From assembly GCA_025350985.1 (NCBI GenBank), contig JANXWU010000009.1:1-5665 (forward strand): 5,665 nt of DNA, read 5' to 3'. The stretch's first letter is position 1. Each line of letters begins with the position of its first letter. Source of the stretch: Spartobacteria bacterium (GTDB lineage Bacteria > Verrucomicrobiota > Verrucomicrobiia > Chthoniobacterales > Chthoniobacteraceae). This document shows positions 1 through 5,665 of this stretch, one piece after another. Both the position numbers and the translations under genes were made by a program. Below the pieces are notes generated by a model. That model made no database searches, was not told where the DNA came from, and worked only from the letters and a program-made list of their open reading frames with translations.

Positions 1-2120
1 AAGACGTGCGTGAAATCCTTGTCCGCCGCGAGCTTCACATCCTTGACTTCGTGGGTGGTGGAGATGCCGTCGAGCGTCGTGGAATTGATCGCCAGCTTGG
101 CGCCCTGCAAGAGTTCCAGCGGAAGGCTCGCGTCGTTCAGGAGCAGTGCGGCGCGCACGGCGAGCGTCGCGTTTTTGCGGGCGAGAAGTTGCTCGCGTTC
201 GACGTGAAATTGCACGTCGAGCGTGTAGTTCTCGGCGTGATGATCGAAGCTGGTGAGCGTGGCGAATGTGCCGCCCGCGTCCGCGAGAATCACCGGCTTC
301 GTCCCCGCGTGGATCGTGAACGGCACGACGATGCGCCCCGTTTTTTCGTTCGCCACCACGCGCCGCCCTTCCACCCAAATCGCGGCGTCCAGGACCGGCT
401 GGCGCGCCTCATCGAGCACGGTCAGCAACTCACCCGCCGGACCGGTTTGCTGCAACAAATGAAACTGACCTTTGCGCACGAGCGCGCGACTCGACTTCCC
501 GCCCCCGATGAACTCCACGATCCACGCGCCGCGCCGATTTTTCAGTTCGGGAAAACGGAACGTGCGGGTGAATTTTCGGAACGGCGTCGCGGCGTTTTTC
601 GCGCCGGCTTTCTCCGCGTCCGCTTTGAACTTGCCGCTCGAGATTGCGCCGCCCGAGTCCGTGGATTCGATCACGGTTTCAGAGTTCGCCACGAGTCCGT
701 CGAGATTCACGTCGGTGTTGAGCTGCCGCTTTTGCGTGAGGAAAAAACTGAGCGTGTTCAGTTCGTAAATTTTCACGATGAGCTTCGGCGCATTCTTCAC
801 GGCCAGCGCGAGCGACACCTCATCGGCTGGCGCGTGAAAAAGTTCGTTCGCCGGCGAAAAGTCGATGTCCACCCGATCCTTCAACGCCTGAAAAGCGGCG
901 GGTGAAAGCAGCGACGCCCACTGCTCGGGATCGCCGACGCCGTTGATGATTTTGCTCTCGGCAAAAAGCGGTTTCAGGTACGTGTCGCGGAGCCAGACGG
1001 CATACGGCTCCCACGAAGGCTCGTCCTTGAAAAGGTGCAGCAAAAATTCCGTCACCAGCCACTGGTCATTGCCGATGGGCACGAGCGCCGCCGCCACCTG
1101 GCTGAAGTCCGCGTTCACATCCATCATGTGCGGCGCGACCTCGGGACGGGCGATCCATTTCGGGTTCACGTAACCGTATGGACGCGGCATTTTGATGTAT
1201 TCGAGAAAGCGCGCCTTGTCGTAAATGCCCCGGCTGCGGTCGTGCAACAGTCGCGCGTAAAGAATGTGCGCCTTGAGCGTGTTGAACGCGGGCGACAATT
1301 CCTTCGCGTACGCCCAGAGCCGGTCGAGCCACGCCTCGCGTTCGGCGGCATCGAACTCCGCATCCGCATCCGCTCCGGGCGCGAGCTTGCGCAAGCGCGC
1401 GTGGACGAAGTTGGCGTTGTCCTTCAGGGACGGAATGCGTTTCGCCAAATCGTCGAGTTGTTCGGGCAGCAGCGCCGTGTGGATCGGATAACCGCCGAAG
1501 CCCGGCGATTCTTTCGTCGCGAGTTCGGCGGCGATCACGTCCACGAGATGCGGTACGTCGGGTCGGTGCAGGCGCTGGAGCAAAGCGCGCGTCTGTGGCG
1601 GCGTGAGCGGCGTTTGCGCGCGCACGAAATCCTCCAGCGTCGCGTCGTTCACTTGGCCGAGATCGTCGTGATTACGGAACGCCTCCTTTTGAAAGGCCGC
1701 CCGCGCGATCCGCTCTGGATCAAGCTTGGAAGGCAGGTTCGGCTTTTTGTCGCGCACTTCCTGCTGGTGATTGAATTGCAGATTGAGCCGGTCGCGCAGG
1801 TATTGCAGCGTGGCCTTGGGATCGGCCTCGTAACCTAAAAGCGCCTGCCGGTTTTCAATCTCGCGCCGCAGGTCGGAGTGGGGAAACCGTTTGGCCCACT
1901 GCTCGAGGATCGCCTTCAGTTTGTCCGGCTGCGTTGAGTTTTGAAAATGGAGCGCGTGGTAAAAGTAATACTCTTCGCTGCCGGGAATGAGTTGCCCCAG
2001 GACGGTGGCGCGATCCGGCGCGAGCGCGAATTTTTCCGCGAAGCCGATTTCGTTTTCCGCCCGTGACCGGAGCGGAGTGAAAGCGAGCACGATGATCAGA
2101 GAAAGCAGAGGCGTTTTCAT
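1..2120 (-). CDS. N-terminal part of a large exported alpha-2-macroglobulin-like protein (3' end beyond the window)
   Basis: Read on the minus strand from ATG at 2120, the frame stays open for 706 codons to the left edge, so the C-terminus is missing. Residues 1-21 form a signal peptide: K2, a hydrophobic stretch around LLSLIIVLAF, then a likely cleavage site after SRA. The mature part starts with about 380 mostly helical, charged residues (for example EEYYFYHALHFQN near residue 49). Next comes KIINGVGDPEQWASLL (about 389-404), and then beta-rich segments including KIYELNTLSFF (from 450) and FIGGGKSSRALVRKG (537-551). I associate these phrases with very long secreted planctomycete and verrucomicrobial proteins annotated as alpha-2-macroglobulin/MG2-domain proteins. 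In such proteins, beta-sandwich domains follow a helical N-terminal region, and they are thought to act as protease traps or surface structures. The thioester and bait regions would lie outside the window, so the family call is provisional. Codon use is GC3-rich throughout. No clear Shine-Dalgarno precedes the ATG. It could be another large multidomain beta-sandwich surface protein. Confidence 0.85.
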   Translation of the reverse strand, partial: MKTPLLSLIIVLAFTPLRSRAENEIGFAEKFALAPDRATVLGQLIPGSEEYYFYHALHFQNSTQPDKLKAILEQWAKRFPHSDLRREIENRQALLGYEADPKATLQYLRDRLNLQFNHQQEVRDKKPNLPSKLDPERIARAAFQKEAFRNHDDLGQVNDATLEDFVRAQTPLTPPQTRALLQRLHRPDVPHLVDVIAAELATKESPGFGGYPIHTALLPEQLDDLAKRIPSLKDNANFVHARLRKLAPGADADAEFDAAEREAWLDRLWAYAKELSPAFNTLKAHILYARLLHDRSRGIYDKARFLEYIKMPRPYGYVNPKWIARPEVAPHMMDVNADFSQVAAALVPIGNDQWLVTEFLLHLFKDEPSWEPYAVWLRDTYLKPLFAESKIINGVGDPEQWASLLSPAAFQALKDRVDIDFSPANELFHAPADEVSLALAVKNAPKLIVKIYELNTLSFFLTQKRQLNTDVNLDGLVANSETVIESTDSGGAISSGKFKADAEKAGAKNAATPFRKFTRTFRFPELKNRRGAWIVEFIGGGKSSRALVRKGQFHLLQQTGPAGELLTVLDEARQPVLDAAIWVEGRRVVANEKTGRIVVPFTIHAGTKPVILADAGGTFATLTSFDHHAENYTLDVQFHVEREQLLARKNATLAVRAALLLNDASLPLELLQGAKLAINSTTLDGISTTHEVKDVKLAADKDFTHV

Positions 2121-2150
2121 AGGCCGAATCCGGGGAAGGAAGGAAGTTTG

Positions 2151-2190
2151 ATTCAGCCACAGATGAGCCCAGTTGAACACATTGGATTAC
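2151..2190. repeat. Degenerate CACAGAT-type intergenic repeat
   Basis: The stretch reads like a decayed copy of tandem CACAGATGAACACAGATTA-type words: CCACAGATGA at 2157-2166, then GTTGAACACA, then TTGGATTA. The CCACAGAT core recurs in both arms of the inverted repeat at 2395-2489. From memory, such words are common between genes in verrucomicrobial genomes. Its own copy number cannot be measured here. It sits just upstream of the start of the large exported protein, so it could overlap that gene's 5' untranslated region. Confidence 0.4.
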
Positions 2191-2394
2191 AAGGCCCTCT
2201 GCGCATGGACATTCACCCGCGGCTCTCCCTCAGACACGCCCAACCGGAAAAGGTTCCCGCGCGGAGAAAGTGCAACATCACTGCCGCGGAGCGTGGTAGC
2301 TCGATTTGAATAAGCCGAGCGTCAATCCGAGCGGAGCAGAGCGAAGTCGAGGAATCTTGTACACAACCCGGCGCGTTAGTTAGAGTCTGATTTT
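2191..2394. other. Noncoding spacer with dispersed-repeat character
   Basis: No convincing gene is visible. The only open frame of note (minus strand, 2213-2419) encodes 68 residues. It overlaps the inverted repeat, has no ribosome-binding site and has an unremarkable composition, so I treat it as noncoding. The DNA has small symmetrical words: AACC/GGTT at 2242-2245 and 2252-2255, the palindrome CCGCGCGG at 2257-2264, and CCGAGCG twice at 2315-2321 and 2327-2333. It looks like a fragment of an intergenic dispersed repeat, but one copy cannot prove that. I found no persuasive promoter for the divergent genes, although they must lie somewhere in 2121-2558. Confidence 0.35.
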
Positions 2395-2489
2395 GTCCAC
2401 AGATTGCGCAGATTTTCACAGATTATTTTGTGACTTGGAGCAGTCCCCGCTTTTAAAAAAATCTGCGTCAATCTGCGCAATCTGTGGAT
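2395..2489. repeat. Long imperfect inverted repeat able to form a large hairpin
   Basis: CCACAGATTGCGCAGATT at 2397-2414 is matched exactly by its reverse complement at 2470-2487. The pairing extends outward to 2395/2489 (one G-T) and inward, with three mismatches, through TTCACAGATTATTTT (2415-2429) against the run of A at 2455-2460. An A-A mismatch and a terminal wobble follow. The arms are therefore about 36 bases with a loop of about 23. Each arm is itself a tandem of CAGATT words: CACAGATTG, CGCAGATT and CACAGATT. The element lies between divergent transcription units, 69 bases upstream of the tRNA gene. It could be a miniature mobile element, a REP-like sequence, or a terminator or cruciform. 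The left end of the hairpin does not carry a transposase gene. Confidence 0.75.
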
Positions 2490-2549
2490 ACCCTCCTGCA
2501 TTCACGTAGCTGATTTTCCGCGACACTGCGGGACGGCTGCGCTAGCCTG

Positions 2550-2642
2550 CACTTCTTCGCGAGCGTAACTCAGCGGTAGAGTAGGTGCCTTACACGCACT
2601 TTGTCGGGGGTTCGATCCCCTCCGCTCGCACACTTCTTGGCG
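2550..2642. repeat. Direct repeats bracketing the tRNA gene
   Basis: CACTTCTTCGCG at 2550-2561 and CACTTCTTGGCG at 2631-2642 match at 11 of 12 positions and are 81 bases apart. The left copy overlaps the first three bases of the tRNA gene, and the right copy starts on the base after its discriminator. This could reflect slippage or duplication around the tRNA, a trace of past insertion, or chance. Confidence 0.45.
2559..2630 (+). tRNA. tRNA-Val, anticodon TAC
   Basis: A complete 72-base cloverleaf folds by hand. The acceptor stem is GCGAGCG with CGCTCGC (7 bp). T8 and A9 follow. The D stem is ACTC/GAGT with loop AGCGGTA, which contains the conserved GG. The anticodon stem is GGTGC/GCACT with one G-T pair, and the loop is CTTACAC. 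The anticodon TAC at 2591-2593 reads GTA valine codons and, if U34 is modified, other GTN codons. The variable loop is TTGTC, and the T arm is GGGGG/CCCTC around TTCGATC. The discriminator is A2630. The following bases are CAC, so the CCA end is not encoded and must be added by CCA-adding enzyme. The gene stands alone, with no neighbouring tRNA in the window. Confidence 0.95.
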
Positions 2643-2744
2643 TCGCTGCACGAAGTCCCGTGGATGAACTGATCCTCGTGCTGCGAAGGGCGGGACGGGA
2701 AGTTTGAAACTGGACCGGCTCGGTGGCACGCTCGCTCGGGGCTC

Positions 2745-3866
2745 ATGAAAAATCCCTTTCGCGGTTTTAACGCCATTTTGTTCAAGGAGTTCATCGTCGT
2801 CCTGCGCGATCCGCTGACGCTGTTTTTCCTGCTGTTCCCGCCGATCATGGACATGATCGCGTTCGGCTACGCGCTGGATAATGACGTGAAGCACATGGCG
2901 ACGATTCTTTATGATGAGGATCGGACGCAGGAGAGCCGGCGCTTCGTGCAGCGGCTGGTGAACACGGAGACGTTTCGGATCGCGGCGGAGGTGCGGAGCG
3001 CGGAGGCGATGGCGGTGGAGATTCGCAAGGGGCACGCGTACGTCGGGTTGCAGATTCCGCCGACGTTCACGCGGGACTTGCAGGCGGGGCGGACGGCGCG
3101 GGTGCAGGTATTGATCGACGGATCGAGTTCGACGACGGCGTTGCAGGCTTTGCAGACGGCGGTGGGGCTGGCGTTTCAGCAATCGGCGCTGACGCTGTTG
3201 CAGGCGAGCGGGCGGACGTCGATGCCGGTGGAGGTGCGGCCGCAGGTGCTCTACAACCCGGCGATGCGGAGCCCGAATTTTTTCGTGCCGGGGGTGATCG
3301 GGCTGGTGTTGCAGTTCGGGACGACCTTCGCGACGGCGATGGCGATGGTGCGAGAGAGGGAGCGGGGCACGCTGGAGCAACTGCTGGTGAGCCCGCTCTC
3401 GCGCTGGGGGTTGATGCTGGGGAAACTGGTGCCTTACCTGTGCCTGGCGATGGTGATGGCGACGGTGCTGTTCGCGGCAATGCGTTTTGTTTTCCAAGTG
3501 CCAATCGCGGGGAGCGTGACGGCGATGTATCTGGCGACCTTCGTCTATGCGTTCGCACTGCTGAGTCTCGGGCTGCTGGTTTCGACACGCGCGGAGAGCC
3601 AGATGCAGGCGCTGCAAATGTCGATGGTGGTGATGCTGCCGAGCGTATTTTTTTCCGGCTTCATGTTTCCGCGCGAGACGATGCCGTGGATTTTCCAAGC
3701 GATCGGTTCGCTGGTGCCGATGACGTATTTCATCTCGCTGCTGCGGGCGATCATCCTGCGCGGGGCGAGCCTGCCGGAATACTGGCAGCCGCTGCTGGTG
3801 CTGGTGGTGATGGCGGTGGGGTTGTTTTCGCTGTGCGCGCTGCGGTTTCAAAAGAAGATCGGGTGA
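2745..3866 (+). CDS. ABC-2 type transporter permease (YhhJ/YbhS-like export permease)
   Basis: This is a 373-residue inner-membrane protein and appears complete. Its layout is typical of the ABC-2 permease family: a cytoplasmic N-terminus with KEFIVVLRDP (14-23), a first membrane helix at about 22-44, a periplasmic domain of about 130 residues (45-177), and then about five membrane helices near 178-201, 228-248, 259-282, 289-308 and 346-366. The diagnostic loop RERERGTLEQLLVSPLSR (203-220) between the second and third helices is clear and usually couples the permease to its ATPase. SGFMFPRETMPWIFQ (304-318) and PMTYFISLLRAII are also typical. Such proteins usually pair as two permeases with an ATP-binding subunit and often an HlyD-like adaptor, exporting drugs or other hydrophobic compounds. 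No ATPase or adaptor gene is present on either side here, which is unusual. The gap back to the tRNA (2631-2744) holds no gene. Only a weak GGGG (2738-2741) precedes the ATG. The substrate cannot be inferred. Confidence 0.93.
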   Translation: MKNPFRGFNAILFKEFIVVLRDPLTLFFLLFPPIMDMIAFGYALDNDVKHMATILYDEDRTQESRRFVQRLVNTETFRIAAEVRSAEAMAVEIRKGHAYVGLQIPPTFTRDLQAGRTARVQVLIDGSSSTTALQALQTAVGLAFQQSALTLLQASGRTSMPVEVRPQVLYNPAMRSPNFFVPGVIGLVLQFGTTFATAMAMVRERERGTLEQLLVSPLSRWGLMLGKLVPYLCLAMVMATVLFAAMRFVFQVPIAGSVTAMYLATFVYAFALLSLGLLVSTRAESQMQALQMSMVVMLPSVFFSGFMFPRETMPWIFQAIGSLVPMTYFISLLRAIILRGASLPEYWQPLLVLVVMAVGLFSLCALRFQKKIG

Positions 3867-3919
3867 ACGGCGAAGGTCGCGAAGTGGAACCGTCTGGTGC
3901 CAAGGTCGTACTTGCTGGA

Positions 3920-4306
3920 ATGAAAAGTCGTGGAATGGTGGCGGCTCTGACATCCTCCACCTCCACGCCGCGAATGATTTCTCCGCTCGCCCATTCCGAC
4001 CCCGGTTGCACGAACGGAAACAGTGACCGCACGGTGCGCGTCGTCGTGACGAAGAGCAATCCGTCGCGCGGCAGTGGTTATGAGGTTGCCCATTTTATCG
4101 TGGAGGATCGCGTCCTAAAAAGCATCTCGGACCGGGACGTTTTTCTTCCGTCGCTCGCCGAAGCCGCGGAGTGGGTGGCCGACCGCTACCCAACCGCGCG
4201 CCTGGAGCGCGAGGGGAACGATCACGACGGACATCTGGCTGCGCTGTGTTTCCGGTGCGACCTCGCAGACGTGGTTCCGTGCGAAGACAAGCCGGTGCGT
4301 CTATGA
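3920..4306 (+). CDS. Small unrecognised protein coupled to the L,D-transpeptidase
   Basis: I do not recognise this family. From ATG 3920 it is 128 residues. The start is uncertain: GTG 3863 (overlapping the permease stop in GTGA, 147 residues) and ATG 3974 (110 residues) are also in frame, and none has a good ribosome-binding site. Codons before about 4010 are poorer in G/C third positions than those after, which favours a late start. The core is a likely beta-beta-alpha unit: RTVRVVVTKSN, then GYEVAHFIVEDRVL, then an amphipathic helix around SLAEAAEWVADRYP. It ends with CFRCDLADVVPC, a CxxC pair (C110, C113) plus C121 that could bind metal or form a disulfide. No signal peptide or membrane helix is evident, so it is probably cytoplasmic. 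Its TGA overlaps the ATG of the next gene (ATGA at 4303-4306), which argues that it is real and co-translated with the transpeptidase. Confidence 0.65.
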   Translation: MKSRGMVAALTSSTSTPRMISPLAHSDPGCTNGNSDRTVRVVVTKSNPSRGSGYEVAHFIVEDRVLKSISDRDVFLPSLAEAAEWVADRYPTARLEREGNDHDGHLAALCFRCDLADVVPCEDKPVRL

Positions 4307-4932
4307 AAAATCATTTGTTTTGCCAAGGCGCTTTTTGCGCCGTGCTACTCGTGTTCGTCGGCGGTTGCGCATTGGAGACGAAGCGACCGCCCGCCGGAAA
4401 GGCCAAGCCCACCCCTGAGCCGGTGCGCGAATCGTACTGGCGGGGGGATGGGGTCAATGGCGCGACGGCCATCACGATCAACCTCACCGAGCAGCGCGCT
4501 TATTTTTACAAGGACAAGAAGCTGGTGGGGGAATCGAAAATCTCCACGGGCAAGAAGAGCTTCGAGACGCCGCCGGGCCATTACAAGGTGATCCAGAAGG
4601 ACAAGGAACATGTGTCGAATCTCTACGGCGATTACCTCGATGAGAGCGGTGAGGTTTTGAAAAAGAACGTCGATACGTCCAAGGACCCGAAGCCGGAAGG
4701 CGCGGAGTTTCGCGGGGCAAAGATGCCATTTTTTCTGCGCTTCAACGGCGGCTATGGGATGCACGCCGGCTACGTGCCGCGCTACCGCGCCTCACATGGC
4801 TGCGTGCGGATGCCGCGCGAGATGGCGGAGCATTTCTTCGAGGCGGCGGAATCCGGCACGCCGGTGACCGTGGTGGAAGGGCCGACGGAGCCCGAGCGAA
4901 AGAAGACGGAAAAAAAGGGCTGGTTCCGCTGA
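4303..4932 (+). CDS. L,D-transpeptidase (YkuD domain) lipoprotein
   Basis: The 209-residue protein begins with a lipoprotein signal peptide. A hydrophobic stretch ends in the lipobox VGGC, giving acylation at C22 and anchoring to a membrane. A short proline- and lysine-rich linker follows (to about residue 45). The YkuD catalytic domain spans about 55-192, from AITINLTEQRAYFY and STGKKSFETPPGHY to the active-site block. The block contains H154 in GMHAG and S164-H165-G166-C167-V168-R169. C167 is the nucleophile that attacks the tetrapeptide stem of peptidoglycan to make 3-3 cross-links or to attach proteins. All key residues are present, so it should be active. An extra segment, HVSNLYGDYLDESGEV, lies between the early strands and the catalytic block. 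The charged tail ends in KKTEKKGWFR. The ATG overlaps the stop of the preceding small gene. A start at 4171 in the same frame would destroy the signal peptide, so I reject it. Confidence 0.93.
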   Translation: MKNHLFCQGAFCAVLLVFVGGCALETKRPPAGKAKPTPEPVRESYWRGDGVNGATAITINLTEQRAYFYKDKKLVGESKISTGKKSFETPPGHYKVIQKDKEHVSNLYGDYLDESGEVLKKNVDTSKDPKPEGAEFRGAKMPFFLRFNGGYGMHAGYVPRYRASHGCVRMPREMAEHFFEAAESGTPVTVVEGPTEPERKKTEKKGWFR

Positions 4933-5004
4933 GGTTGTAACCCAGGCGTAAACACTGGAACGGCAACGATCGCGGTGACGAGGTGGACGGCCGCTTAAAA
5001 GTGA

Positions 5005-5021
5005 CAGCGAGCGTGTCGCTG
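5005..5021 (-). terminator. Hairpin after the minus-strand gene, probable terminator
   Basis: CAGCGA (5005-5010) pairs perfectly with TCGCTG (5016-5021) around a 5-base loop. It begins 8 bases past the stop codon of the minus-strand gene. Read on the minus strand, the stem is followed by TCAC and TTTTAA, a short T-run consistent with weak intrinsic termination. On the plus strand there is no T-run, so termination of the transpeptidase transcript is less certain. The two genes converge across 96 bases. Confidence 0.45.
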
Positions 5022-5028
5022 CGGGTGC

Positions 5029-5665
5029 CTAGTCGATCGCCAAGGCTGAATCCTTCACCCGCACCTGCGCCAGCCGTTGCGCCTCTTTCCGCTTGTTCAT
5101 CACGAACGTGTTGTTCTCGCCATGCTTCGCCCACGGGCCTTCGGGTACTTCGTCGAAATCGACAAACCGCCAGTCGGTCACATCGGTGTCGTTCATGCCT
5201 AGGAAATCACGCACTGCGGGTGACACATCCAAGCCCGCACCCTTGTTCAAGTTCGGTTTCGGTCGCTCATTGCCAAAAACGTATTGCCAGTGGTCAGTGC
5301 GGAACGGCCCGGCATCTTCCCATTGAGCGTAACAAACCTGCCCCGTGGTGTTGTTTTTGATGGCGATCCAGCGCCCTTTGCACACCGATTTTTCCGGGCC
5401 GGTGTAGTCTTTTTTGAACCACGGGATCACCAGCGGCGCTTCGGGTTTGTGGCCGTTCGCCATTTTGTCGTTGTAGGGCAGAGCGATGTAAAACGGGTTC
5501 TGCTGCGGCGTGAAACTTACCGGAATAAAATCGCGCCGCGCCTTCGGATCGGGGTCATCGGTTCCACCGTAATTTTGCGCCCAATGCGCATCCCAGGAAC
5601 TGATGTGATTGGGCACCGGGTTATGCTTCGTCGGCTTTTCGCCAATCCAGAACGTCGTCGTGACG
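5029..5665 (-). CDS. Protein with a possible double-psi beta-barrel (RlpA/expansin-like) C-terminal half; N-terminus beyond the window
   Basis: The minus-strand frame is open from the right edge (VTTTFWIGEKPTKHN...) to TAG at 5029-5031, giving 211 visible residues. The true start is outside the window, so GTG 5616 should not be taken as the start. The visible N-terminal part is rich in aromatic residues, prolines and asparagines (SSWDAHWAQNYGG; QNPFYIALPYND). The C-terminal half contains CYAQWEDAGPF (genomic about 5334-5302) and then GAGLDVSPAVRDFLGM (5241-5194). The order 'DxGPF, spacer, G..LDLSpaA...LGM' is what RlpA-like and related double-psi beta-barrel proteins show. There, the Asp of the DxGP motif lies in the glycan-binding or catalytic groove. 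Two cysteines (VCKGRW and VCYAQW) could form a disulfide, in keeping with export. This family assignment is inference, and I do not recognise the whole protein. It is convergent with the L,D-transpeptidase, so the wall theme fits but co-regulation is not implied. Confidence 0.8.
   Translation of the reverse strand, partial: VTTTFWIGEKPTKHNPVPNHISSWDAHWAQNYGGTDDPDPKARRDFIPVSFTPQQNPFYIALPYNDKMANGHKPEAPLVIPWFKKDYTGPEKSVCKGRWIAIKNNTTGQVCYAQWEDAGPFRTDHWQYVFGNERPKPNLNKGAGLDVSPAVRDFLGMNDTDVTDWRFVDFDEVPEGPWAKHGENNTFVMNKRKEAQRLAQVRVKDSALAID

Noticed and set aside
6..1838. Plus-strand open frames of 299 and 267 residues opposite the large exported protein
   Set aside because: Arg/Val/His-rich compositions typical of antisense shadows. 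The minus-strand frame has a signal peptide and sensible protein composition throughout.
2121..2558. Promoters for the divergent genes and a CRISPR-like interpretation of the repeated CAGATT words
   Set aside because: No -35/-10 pair with good spacing stood out. The repeats are inverted and lack regular spacers, so they are not a CRISPR array.
2660..2707. Short frame VDELILVLRRAGREV between tRNA and permease, considered as a remnant of a lost ABC ATPase
   Set aside because: Only 15 residues, with no Walker or signature motif, so it is indistinguishable from chance.
2570..2854. 94-residue minus-strand frame across the tRNA and the gap
   Set aside because: Its C-terminus is the antisense translation of the tRNA gene, a common false prediction, and the rest is antisense to the permease start and spacer.
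2502..3953. 483-residue minus-strand open frame opposite the permease
   Set aside because: The translation is an extreme Arg/His/Gln/Pro mixture, it lies exactly antisense to a clear membrane protein, and it also runs across the tRNA. It is a shadow of GC-rich codons.
4171..4302. N-terminal extension of the L,D-transpeptidase to an upstream ATG
   Set aside because: The 44 added residues are Arg-rich and would bury the lipoprotein signal. They are the out-of-frame reading of the small gene.
5093..5360. Plus-strand small frames (77 and 125 residues) over the right-hand gene
   Set aside because: Both are antisense to a continuous minus-strand frame with conserved-looking motifs. They have no ribosome-binding site and low-complexity Ser/Pro/Arg content.

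Overview
The window looks like GC-rich chromosomal DNA from a Verrucomicrobiota-type (PVC group) bacterium. That placement is an inference. It rests on the large secreted protein at the left end, whose conserved phrases I associate with planctomycete and verrucomicrobial proteins, on the CACAGAT-type intergenic repeats, and on the general lack of strong Shine-Dalgarno sequences. No 16S gene or other decisive marker is present.

Layout. Positions 1-2120 (minus strand) hold the first 706 codons of a very large exported protein, probably alpha-2-macroglobulin-like, which runs off the left edge. Positions 2121-2558 are a noncoding, repeat-rich spacer. It contains a degenerate CACAGAT-type repeat, a stretch of dispersed-repeat character, and a striking imperfect inverted repeat at 2395-2489. 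A tRNA-Val gene (anticodon TAC) lies at 2559-2630 and is bracketed by near-identical 12-base direct repeats. To its right, three genes run on the plus strand: an ABC-2 type transporter permease (2745-3866), a small unrecognised cysteine-containing protein (about 3920-4306), and an L,D-transpeptidase lipoprotein (4303-4932). The last two overlap in an ATGA, so they are probably translationally coupled. A possible GTG start would make the small gene overlap the permease in the same way. A convergent minus-strand gene (5029-5665, 5' end outside the window) encodes a protein whose C-terminal half resembles double-psi beta-barrel (RlpA/expansin-like) proteins. A hairpin suitable as its terminator follows its stop codon.

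Functional picture. The recognisable proteins point to the cell envelope: an exported macroglobulin-like protein, an inner-membrane export permease without its ATPase in the window, a peptidoglycan cross-linking lipoprotein, and a possible wall-associated beta-barrel protein. Nothing here is a clear defence, CRISPR, phage or biosynthetic system. The best candidates for something undescribed are the small protein coupled to the L,D-transpeptidase and the possible DPBB protein facing it. Long arginine- or proline-rich open frames opposite the real genes are shadows of GC-rich codon usage.
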